Assembly (NCBI RefSeq): GCF_013466985.1
Contig: NZ_CP059164.1
Span: forward strand, 4,101,001 to 4,165,000
Reading direction: 5' to 3'
Origin: Nocardioides ungokensis
Lineage (GTDB): Bacteria > Actinomycetota > Actinomycetes > Propionibacteriales > Nocardioidaceae
DNA length: 64,000 nucleotides
Shown piece by piece: positions 41,927-48,999 of the stretch. Below the pieces are notes generated by a model. That model was not told where the DNA came from, made no database searches, and saw nothing but the letters and a program-made list of their open reading frames with translations. Position 1 is the first letter of the stretch, and every line of letters begins with the position of its first letter. The position numbers and the translations under genes are program-made.

Positions 41927-43018
41927 CTACTTGGCCGAGATCTTGTCGACGATCGAGGCCGCCTGCTTCTGCAGGCTGGGGTCCAGCGGGGCGGAGCCGG
42001 CCTGCGTGGCAGCGGCCTGCTGCCCCTTGGTCGACACCGCGTACGACAGGAAGCCCTTCACCATGTCGGCGTCGTTCTTGCTGCTGTAGGTCGGGCAGGC
42101 GATCAGGTAGGACGTGAGCGAGAGCGGGTAGGCACCCGCCTCGGTCGTCCTGCGGTCCACCGCGATCGCCATGTCGTCGGCACCACGGCCGGTGACCTTC
42201 GGCGACAGGGCCAGCACCTTGGCGGCGCCCTCGGCGCTCGGGGCGTTGTACGTCGAGCCGACCTTGATCGAGGCGACGCCGAGGTCGCCGACCTGGCTGT
42301 CGTCGGCGTACCCGATCGTGCCGTCACCGGCCTTCACCGCGGCGACCAGCCCGGAGGTGCCCTCGCCGGCCTCGCCACCCTTGATCGGCCAGGTGTCGTC
42401 GGTCGGGTACTTCCAGGTGCCGCCGCTGGTCTGCTCCAGGTAGTCGGTGAAGTTCGCCGTCGTGCCGGAGTCGTCCGAGCGGTGGACGGGGGTGATCGTG
42501 GTGCTCGGCAGCTTGGCGCCCGGGTTGTCCTTGGCGATCTCCGGGTCGTTCCACTTGGTGACCTTGCCGGAGAAGATGTCGCCGATGGTGGCGGACGACA
42601 ACTGCAGCTTGTCGACGCCCGGCAGGTTGTAGACCACGGCGATCGGGCTGACGTAGGCCGGGACCTCGATGACGTCGCCGCCGCAGCGCTTCTTGGCCGA
42701 GTCGAGCTCGCCACCGTCGGTGCTCAGGGCCGAGTCGGAGCCGGCGAACATGTAGGCGCCGGAGATGAAGTTCTCGCGCCCGGTGCCGGAGCCGACCGGG
42801 TCGTAGTTGACGGTGACCCCGCTGTTGGCGCTCTGGTAGCCGGCGCGCCAGGCAGCCTGGGCCGACTCCTGGGCCGAGGACCCGCCGCCGTTGAGCGTCC
42901 CGCTCAGGCCGCTGCCGCTGTCACCGCTGGCCTCGTTGCCGGCCCCACAGCCGGTCAGCGCCAGCGTCAGCACGGCGATTCCGGGCACGATTGCCCGGCG
43001 GATGGAAGTGCTCTTCAC
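41927..43018 (-). CDS. pstS: Phosphate-binding lipoprotein PstS
   Basis: The substrate-binding protein of the Pst importer, 363 residues. A lipoprotein signal ends in the lipobox LTGC (Cys near 24), followed by a Gly/Ser-rich tether. Phosphate-site motifs are GGGSSAQ (near 46), GSGTGRENF and HRSDDSGTTANFTDYL. GTG 43018 has AGGAG about 7 nt upstream. A direct-repeat PHO-box-like site lies 77-93 bp upstream. Confidence 0.95.
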   Translation of the reverse strand: MKSTSIRRAIVPGIAVLTLALTGCGAGNEASGDSGSGLSGTLNGGGSSAQESAQAAWRAGYQSANSGVTVNYDPVGSGTGRENFISGAYMFAGSDSALSTDGGELDSAKKRCGGDVIEVPAYVSPIAVVYNLPGVDKLQLSSATIGDIFSGKVTKWNDPEIAKDNPGAKLPSTTITPVHRSDDSGTTANFTDYLEQTSGGTWKYPTDDTWPIKGGEAGEGTSGLVAAVKAGDGTIGYADDSQVGDLGVASIKVGSTYNAPSAEGAAKVLALSPKVTGRGADDMAIAVDRRTTEAGAYPLSLTSYLIACPTYSSKNDADMVKGFLSYAVSTKGQQAAATQAGSAPLDPSLQKQAASIVDKISAK

Positions 43019-43094
43019 TTCGTTCTCCTGATGTCTCTCTCGGGGATGACAGCAGGGACGCTAGGGAGCGCAGGTGTCCGGCTGCGTGGTCGAC

Positions 43095-43111
43095 GGTGAA
43101 CGAGGGTGAAC
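43095..43111 (-). promoter_or_regulatory. PHO-box-like direct repeat upstream of pstS
   Basis: Read on the minus strand, GTTCACC occurs twice with a 10-bp period (43111-43105 and 43101-43095). GTTCACC direct repeats are the core of the PhoP boxes of Streptomyces and similar to RegX3 sites of mycobacteria, which usually have an 11-bp period. It is placed correctly to activate pstS under phosphate limitation. Confidence 0.6.
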
Positions 43112-43185
43112 TCGAACCACCCACTCGTCGACGCCGCGGCGCAGGTGAGACGGCGATCACGTGAACAAGGCCGGGAGGCCTTGAC

Positions 43186-44046
43186 TCAGCGGACCTGGTG
43201 CTGCTCGGTGGCGACGACCCTGCCCTTGCGCAGGTGGACCACCAACATCCCGCCCGGGTCGAGCTGCGGGTCGTCCAGCCCGAGAGCGTCGAAGACCGAC
43301 GGGAGCACCGGCCGGTGCGTGCACAGCACCGCCGCGTGGTCGTCGTGGGCGAGATCGTCGACCACCCGGAGCACGGAGGCGACGGTGGAGTCCTCCTCGC
43401 TCAGCCCGTCCTCGAGCTCGAGCTTCCAGCCCGTGGTGTCGGCGAAGGGCCGCACCGTCTCCACGCAGCGGGTGCTGCTGGACGTGACCACGCGTGACAC
43501 GGCGTACGCCGACAGCACGGGCACCAGCCGCTGTGCCTGCTCCTGGCCCGCGTGGACCAGCGTCCGCAGCCGGTCGTCGCCCCTCCAGGCCTTGCGGGAG
43601 CGGGCCACGCCGTGGCGCAGGACCACCAGCGCCTGGGTCTTGCGGCGCACCTTGGTGGCCTCGTGCAGGGTGTCGCGGTCGTGGGGGTAGGTGAGCCGGT
43701 CGTACGCCGCGTCGCGGTCGACCCACACCACCTCGTCGATCTCCTCGTTGACCAGGTAGCCGCTCACGTCGTCGTCGCCCACCACCCGGCCGGTCCAGTA
43801 GAAGACCGTCTTCATCCGGCCGCCACCGTTCTCGTAGCGCTGCGACCCGAGCGGCGGCCCGAGCCGCACGTGCAGCCCGGTCTCCTCGGCCACCTCCCGC
43901 ACCGCGGCGGCGGTCGCGTGCTCGCCGGGATCGAGCTTGCCCTTGGGGAAGGACCAGTCGTCGTACCGGGGTCGGTGCACGAGGAGGACCTGGCGTCCCG
44001 GGCGGAAGACCACGGCACCGGCGGCCAGCACGTCCTTCGAGGGCAT
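43186..44046 (-). CDS. mutT1: NUDIX hydrolase / histidine phosphatase fusion (MutT1-like)
   Basis: A 286-residue two-domain enzyme. The N-terminal NUDIX box GKLDPGEHATAAAVREVAEETGL has been split here as GKLDPGEH... REVAEETGL (36-58). The C-terminal phosphoglycerate-mutase-like domain starts VVLRHGVARSR and has a late CTHRP. This is the MutT1 arrangement of mycobacteria, which clears 8-oxo-(d)GTP and dinucleoside polyphosphates. In mycobacteria it lies beside ppk; here the pit/pst genes separate them. Confidence 0.85.
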   Translation of the reverse strand: MPSKDVLAAGAVVFRPGRQVLLVHRPRYDDWSFPKGKLDPGEHATAAAVREVAEETGLHVRLGPPLGSQRYENGGGRMKTVFYWTGRVVGDDDVSGYLVNEEIDEVVWVDRDAAYDRLTYPHDRDTLHEATKVRRKTQALVVLRHGVARSRKAWRGDDRLRTLVHAGQEQAQRLVPVLSAYAVSRVVTSSSTRCVETVRPFADTTGWKLELEDGLSEEDSTVASVLRVVDDLAHDDHAAVLCTHRPVLPSVFDALGLDDPQLDPGGMLVVHLRKGRVVATEQHQVR

Positions 44047-44088
44047 GCCAGTAGTCTCACATCACCTCGCCCCGAGACAGGAGTAGCC

Positions 44089-45138
44089 GTGCGCAAACGT
44101 CTCGTGATCGGGACCGCTGCGGCGGTCGTGGTCGCGCTCGTCGTGGGCGGCCTGCTCTGGTGGCGCAACCACGACCGGACCGATCTCCAGCGCGCGACCT
44201 CGATGGCGCCGCCGGACGCCGAACGGCTCTCCTGGACCGACTGGACCGCCGTACGCCGCGCGGTCGGCGTGTCGACGACCGCCGACTCCCCGGTCTCCGA
44301 CCTGAACCGGATGCTGACCAAGGGGTACGACGCCGACCTGACCTCGACGTCGGCGCTCGTGCAGTCGGCGCCGGTGCTCCAGGAGAAGTACGGCTTCTCC
44401 CCCGCCTCGGCCGACTGGGAGCTCTTCAGCCAGTCCACGCAGGGCGCAGTGGTGATGATCCACCTGCCCGACGGCACCGACTTCGGCGGCATCGGCGACG
44501 ACCTCGCGTCGATCGGCTACACCCGGCCGTCGTCGGACACGGGGGTCTGGCGGGGCGGCGAGGACCTGCTCAACTCCATCGGCCCGGACCTGACCCCCGA
44601 GCTGCAGTACGTCGCGATCGACAGCGACGACGGGCTGGTGCTGACCAGCGACAACGAGGGCTACCTCAGCCAGGCGGTCGACGAGCTGCACGGCGACGGC
44701 GCCTCCGACGAGCTCGACGAGGTCATCGACGCCAGCGGGGAGCCGCTCTCGGCGTCGATCTACTCCGGCGACTACACCTGCTCGGCGCTGGCGATGAGCC
44801 ACGCCGACCCGTCCGAGCAGCAGGCCGCCGACCAGCTGCTGGCCGACGCCGGCGACGTGAACCCGATCAGCAGCTTCGCCATGTCGGTGCAGCCCGACCG
44901 GCACGTCAGGGTCGTCATGGCCTTCGAGACCGACGACCAGGCCAAGACCAACGCCGACACCCGCCTCACCCTGGCCCGCGGTCCCGCACCCGGACAGGGC
45001 GGCACCTTCGGCGACCGGTTCTCCGTCAAGTCGGCCACCGCCTCCGGCAAGCTCGTCACCATGGACCTGATCCCCCGCCGGGACGCCTACGTGCTCTCCG
45101 ACCTCGGCAGCGGCCCGGTCCTCTTCGCCACCTGCTGA
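44089..45138 (+). CDS. Single-pass membrane protein of unknown function
   Basis: A 349-residue protein with a short basic N-terminus (MRKRLVIG), one transmembrane helix (about 6-24) ending WWRNHD, and a large extracytoplasmic domain. That domain contains LSWTDWTAVRRAVG, a long Asp-rich region and YTCSALAMSHADPSEQQAADQLLADAG. The family was not identified, but the architecture is common in Nocardioides-like genomes. GTG 44089 has AGGAG 5 nt upstream. It is divergent from mutT1 with a 42-bp gap. Confidence 0.7.
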   Translation: MRKRLVIGTAAAVVVALVVGGLLWWRNHDRTDLQRATSMAPPDAERLSWTDWTAVRRAVGVSTTADSPVSDLNRMLTKGYDADLTSTSALVQSAPVLQEKYGFSPASADWELFSQSTQGAVVMIHLPDGTDFGGIGDDLASIGYTRPSSDTGVWRGGEDLLNSIGPDLTPELQYVAIDSDDGLVLTSDNEGYLSQAVDELHGDGASDELDEVIDASGEPLSASIYSGDYTCSALAMSHADPSEQQAADQLLADAGDVNPISSFAMSVQPDRHVRVVMAFETDDQAKTNADTRLTLARGPAPGQGGTFGDRFSVKSATASGKLVTMDLIPRRDAYVLSDLGSGPVLFATC

Positions 45139-45171
45139 TCGCGAGGTCGCCTGCGGCCAGGCGCGTCAACC

Positions 45172-45220
45172 AGCGCCGACTCGGCGTTCCCCGAGGTGTC
45201 AAGGAGCGCCGACTCGGCGT
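45172..45220. repeat. Two copies of a 16-nt palindrome after the membrane protein gene
   Basis: AGCGCCGACTCGGCGT occurs at 45172-45187 and 45205-45220. Each copy folds as CGCCGA/TCGGCG around one base. They sit in the convergent gap before copA and probably act as a terminator pair. Confidence 0.5.
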
Positions 45221-45221
45221 G

Positions 45222-47434
45222 CTAACGGAAGCGACGCAGCCGCAGGCTGTTGGAGACCACGAACACCGACGACAGGGCCATGGCGGCCCCGGCCAGCATC
45301 GGGTTGAGCAGCCCGGCGGCGGCCAGGGGCAGGGCGGCCACGTTGTAGGCGAAGGCCCAGAAGAGGTTGCCCTTGATCGTGGTGAGGGTGCGCCGCGCCA
45401 GCCGCACCGCGTCCGCGGCGACCCGCAGGTCACCCCGCACCAGGGTGAGGTCGGAGGCCTCGATCGCCACGTCGGTGCCGGTGCCCATGGCCAGCCCCAG
45501 GTCGGCCTGCGCCAGCGCGGCGGCGTCGTTGACGCCGTCGCCGACCATGGCCACCACCCGGCCCCGGTCCTGGAGCCGCTTGACCACGTCGACCTTGTCG
45601 GCGGGCAGCACGTCGGCGACCACCTCCTCGATGCCCACTTCGGCAGCGACCGCGCGGGCGGCCCGCTCGTTGTCGCCGGTCAGCAGCACCGGCTCCAGCC
45701 CGAGGCCGCGCAGCCGTCGCACCGCCTCCGCCGACGTGGGCTTCACGGTGTCGGAGACGACCAGCACGCCGCGCGCCCGACCGTCCCAGCCGACCGCGAC
45801 CGGGGTGCGGCCGGCGGCCCGGGCCACCTCGACGGCCGACGCCAGCTCGGGCGGCAGGTGCTGCGACCACTCCTCGAGCAGCCGCGGCCGGCCCACCAGC
45901 ACGGCGTGGCCGTCCACGACGCCCCGCACGCCGAGGCCCTCGACGTTCACGAAGTCCTCGGCCTCGGGCAGGTCGCCGTCGACGCCGGCGCCCTCGACGA
46001 CGGCGCGGGCGATCGGGTGCTCCGAGCCCGCCTCGAGGGAGGCCGCGAGCCGCCGTACGTCCTCCACCGACTCGCCACCCGCGGCGACCACGTCGACCAG
46101 GGACATCCGGCCGGTGGTCACCGTGCCGGTCTTGTCGAGCACCACCGTGTCGATGCGCCGGGTGGACTCGAGCACCTCCGGCCCCCTGATCAGGATCCCG
46201 AGCTGGGCGCCCCGGCCGGTCCCGACCATGAGCGCGGTCGGCGTGGCCAGGCCGAGCGCGCACGGGCAGGCGATGATCAGCACCGACACCGCCGCGGTGA
46301 ACGCCGCCGAGGCCCCGGCGCCGACGGCCAGCCAGAAGCCCAGGGTGGCGAGCGCCAGCACGATCACCATCGGCACGAAGAAGCCCGAGATCCGGTCGGC
46401 CAGGCGCTGCACGTCGGCCTTGCCGTGCTGTGCGTCCTCGACCAGGCGCGCCATCTGCGCCAGCTGGGTGTCGCCGCCGACCCGGGTCGCGCGGACGACG
46501 AGCCGCCCACCGGCGTTGACCGTCGCCCCCGCCACGGCGTCGCCCGGGCCGACCTCGACCGGCACCGGCTCCCCGGTCAGCATCGACGCGTCGACCGCGG
46601 AGGTGCCGCGCTCGACGACCCCGTCGGTGGCGATCTTCTCCCCGGGGCGGACCACGAAGAGCGCCCCCACGGCCAGCTCGTCGGCGGGCGCCAGCCGCTC
46701 CCCGCCGTCCTCGAGCAGGGTGACCTCCTTGGCCCCCATCTCGAGCAGCGCGGCGAGGGCGGCCCCCGCGCGTCGCTTCGACCGCAGCTCGAACCAGCGC
46801 CCGGCGAGCAGGAACGTCGTCACGCCCGTGGCGGCCTCGAGGTAGATGTTGTCCAGGCCGTCGGTCCGCTGCACGGTGAGCTCGAACGGGTGCGTCATGC
46901 CGGGCGTGCCCGCCGTACCCCCGAAGAGCGCGACCAGCGACCACCCGAACGCCGCCAGCACACCCATCGACACCAGCGTGTCCATCGTCGAGGTGCCGTG
47001 GCGCAGGTTGGTCCACGCCGCCCGGTGGAACGGCCACGCACCCCACACGACGACGGGCGCGGCCAGCGTCAGCGACGCCCACTGCCAGTAGGTGAACTGC
47101 AGCGCCGGCACCATCGCCAGCAGCACCACCGGCAGGGTCAGCACGGCGGAGACGACGAGCCGCTGGCGCAGCGCGTCGAGCTCCGCGTCGGCCCCGTCCG
47201 GCCGCTCCGGGACCTCGCGTCGGGGCTCCGGCAACCGCGCGTGGTAGCCCGCCCCCTCGACCGTCGCGAGCAGGGCGTCGGTGGTGACGGTGTCGGGTAG
47301 CTGACCCTGGCCTTCTGGGTCGCGTAGTTGACCGTCGCCACGACCCCGTCCAGCTTGTTCAGCTTGCGCTCGATCCGGTTGGCGCAGGACGCGCACGTCA
47401 TGCCGGTGATGGCGAGCTCGACGTCGGTGGTCAT
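45222..47434 (-). pseudogene. copA: Copper-exporting P1B-type ATPase with a one-base frameshift near its N-terminus
   Basis: The frame from ATG 47434 gives a heavy-metal domain ([10 protein letters not shown]). Near 47295-47297 it leaves frame in a GGG run (CCC on the coding strand). The downstream frame carries all pump motifs: about eight membrane helices, the TGEP phosphatase loop, CPC in [14 protein letters not shown], the phosphorylated Asp in DKTGTVT, HP in SEHPIA and GDGVND. Adding one C restores [20 protein letters not shown]. It is very likely functional and miscalled. copZ and csoR lie upstream on the same strand. Confidence 0.85.
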
Positions 47435-47448
47435 GGGGTCGACCCCGC

Positions 47449-47655
47449 TCAGGTCAGGGCGTACCCCGCCTCGTCCACGGCCGCCTCCACGGCGGCGCGG
47501 TCGAGCGGGGTGGTGCTGGTGACGGTGACCGCACCGGTCTCGAGGACCACGTCGACGGCTTCGACGCCGTCGATCTCGGCGATCTCCTCGGAGACCGAGG
47601 CGACGCAGTGGCCGCAGGTCATGCCGGCGACGGTCCAGGTGCTCACGTTGCTCAT
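47449..47655 (-). CDS. copZ: Copper chaperone CopZ-like (heavy-metal-associated domain)
   Basis: A 68-residue single HMA domain with the metal site GMTCGHC (11-17) and the ferredoxin-like babbab pattern. It carries Cu(I) to the CopA pump. It lies 14 bp upstream of copA and 23 bp downstream of csoR, forming a csoR-copZ-copA operon. Confidence 0.92.
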   Translation of the reverse strand: MSNVSTWTVAGMTCGHCVASVSEEIAEIDGVEAVDVVLETGAVTVTSTTPLDRAAVEAAVDEAGYALT

Positions 47656-47678
47656 CGAGGCCTCCTCAGTCGCGGCGG

Positions 47679-47972
47679 TCAGGAGCGGACCAGTCGCGAG
47701 ATCGCGTCGACGGCCTCGGTGACCTTCTCGCGGGCCTCGTCGTCACCGGCGCGGGCGGCGTCGACCACGCAGTGGTTCATGTGCTCCTCCAGCAGGCCGA
47801 TCGACACCGCGTGCAGCGCCTTCGTCATCGCGCTGACCTGGGTGAGGATGTCGATGCAGTACTTCTCCTCCTCGACCATCCGCTGCAGGCCGCGGGCCTG
47901 CCCCTCGATGCGGCGCAGGCGCTTGAGGTAGTCGTCCTTGCGGTGGATGTAGCCGTGCTGGTGCTCCGTCAT
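47679..47972 (-). CDS. csoR: CsoR copper-sensing repressor
   Basis: A 97-residue all-helical DUF156 repressor. The Cu(I) ligands Cys39, His64 and Cys68 have the exact CsoR spacing (25 and 4 residues), which separates it from the formaldehyde and nickel sensors. It heads the copper operon. ATG 47972 is supported by homology and by the -10 box TACCGT 7 nt upstream. A palindromic operator overlaps that box, so autoregulation is expected. Confidence 0.92.
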   Translation of the reverse strand: MTEHQHGYIHRKDDYLKRLRRIEGQARGLQRMVEEEKYCIDILTQVSAMTKALHAVSIGLLEEHMNHCVVDAARAGDDEAREKVTEAVDAISRLVRS

Positions 47973-47979
47973 GACTACC

Positions 47980-47999
47980 ACGGTACCCCCCTGGGGTAC
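47980..47999 (-). promoter_or_regulatory. CsoR operator and overlapping -10 box
   Basis: GTACCCC-CCT-GGGGTAC (47983-47999) matches the known CsoR palindrome type. The minus-strand -10 TACCGT (47985-47980) overlaps its edge and lies 7 nt from the csoR ATG, so bound CsoR would cover the promoter. Confidence 0.75.
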
Positions 48000-48048
48000 G
48001 GCGGACCAGCAGGCGGAACGGGGAGGCCCTCCGCGGGAAGGTCGCGGG

Positions 48049-48213
48049 TCAGCTCGCGCTGCGGGGCTCTTCGGCAACGCCGAGGATCTGGTCGATCTCG
48101 TCGGCGGACAGGTGGTCCTCGGCCTCGCTGGCGGCGATGATCAGGCTGGTGGTCAGCTCCACCTCACCGAGCAGGTCAGCGTCCTCGAGGGTGACGTCGA
48201 ACTGGTCGTGCAC
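48049..48213 (-). CDS. Short conserved acidic protein (54 aa)
   Basis: A 54-residue frame, HDQFDVTLEDADLLGEVEL... AEDHLSADEIDQILGV. It resembles small conserved actinobacterial proteins with an LTTxLxIAASEA core and an SADEID-type helix cap. The function is unknown. GTG 48213 follows GAGGGAG by 6 nt. It lies upstream of csoR on the same strand, with the CsoR operator between, so it is probably a separate gene. Confidence 0.65.
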   Translation of the reverse strand: MHDQFDVTLEDADLLGEVELTTSLIIAASEAEDHLSADEIDQILGVAEEPRSAS

Positions 48214-48356
48214 CTCATGCTCCCTCGGTCGTGGTGGACGGTCGGCCCCCTCTGGGGTCAAGGGTGCCCGGCGATTCCGGGAATGAAACACCCGCCCCGA
48301 AATCTGACCCCTTTGGGGATGAGGAACCACCCGAGCGGAACCCCAAAAGACGGCAC

Positions 48357-48384
48357 GAGGCCCCATCCCTAGGGATGGGGCCTC
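48357..48384 (-). terminator. Terminator of cspA
   Basis: A 28-bp perfect palindrome (GAGGCCCCATCCCT and its complement) lies 45 nt after the cspA stop. On the minus strand it is followed by GTGCCGTCTTTTGG, which supplies a short U-run. Confidence 0.7.
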
Positions 48385-48429
48385 GCAACAGACCAGTCGG
48401 ACAGGTGCTGTCCTGGCTGGCGTCCGCAA

Positions 48430-48633
48430 TCAGAGCGGACGGACGTTCTCCGCCTGGGGACCCTTGGGGCCCTGGGTGACGTCGAACTCAACCTTCTGGT
48501 TCTCGTCGAGGGACTTGTAGCCCTGCGACTGAATCGCCGAGTAGTGCACGAAGACGTCGTCGCCGCCGTCCTCCTGCGCAATGAAGCCGAAACCCTTCTC
48601 GGCGTTGAACCACTTCACGGTGCCCTGAGCCAT
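48430..48633 (-). CDS. Cold-shock protein, CspA family
   Basis: A 67-residue single OB-fold RNA/DNA chaperone. The start [18 protein letters not shown] contains RNP1 (KGFGFI), and VFVHYSAI contains RNP2. It prevents mRNA secondary structure. It is preceded by a gene-free leader region and followed by a clear hairpin terminator. Confidence 0.95.
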   Translation of the reverse strand: MAQGTVKWFNAEKGFGFIAQEDGGDDVFVHYSAIQSQGYKSLDENQKVEFDVTQGPKGPQAENVRPL

Positions 48634-48999
48634 TTGCTCGTTACTCCTTCATCGGGGCGAGAATCGTCACTTCGACGATCCGCATCAGATGCGGTGACAC
48701 GTCGCCTCGACTTGCGTGAGTGGCACACACGAAGAAGAAACGCCGTTGGATCACAAACTCCGCGGGCGTCAGACCTGCTGGAACTTGCACCTGTTGCAGG
48801 GTCGACACTACCAAGCCATCACCCCGTATCCAGTTTCTGGACCAAGCATTTACCGACGGAGATCGTGAAGGTTGCGCTACGGGCGCGTGTCCGGCCGGAT
48901 AACCACCCGGTCGGGTGAGTCCGGTCCGGGGCCGGTGGCTGCGTCCCACCGCGGTGCGAAGACCGCCCGGGGAGGCGTCGCACGACCTAGGATGCCGAG
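48634..48999. other. Gene-free region upstream of cspA
   Basis: This 366-bp stretch separates cspA (minus) from the acyltransferase gene (plus). It is AT-richer than the flanks (for example CACACACGAAGAAG near 48724-48737). It probably contains a long cspA 5' leader. A weak minus-strand -10 candidate (TAGTGT near 48810) is present. At the right end TAGGAT (48988-48993) precedes the acyltransferase start. No credible reading frame was seen. Confidence 0.5.
48988..48993 (+). promoter_or_regulatory. -10 box for a leaderless acyltransferase transcript
   Basis: TAGGAT ends 6 nt before GTG 49000, with no ribosome binding site. Confidence 0.5.

Noticed and set aside
44160-47300. 1046-codon plus-strand frame opposite copA
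   Set aside because: Antisense to the copper ATPase and out of frame with the membrane protein at 44089.
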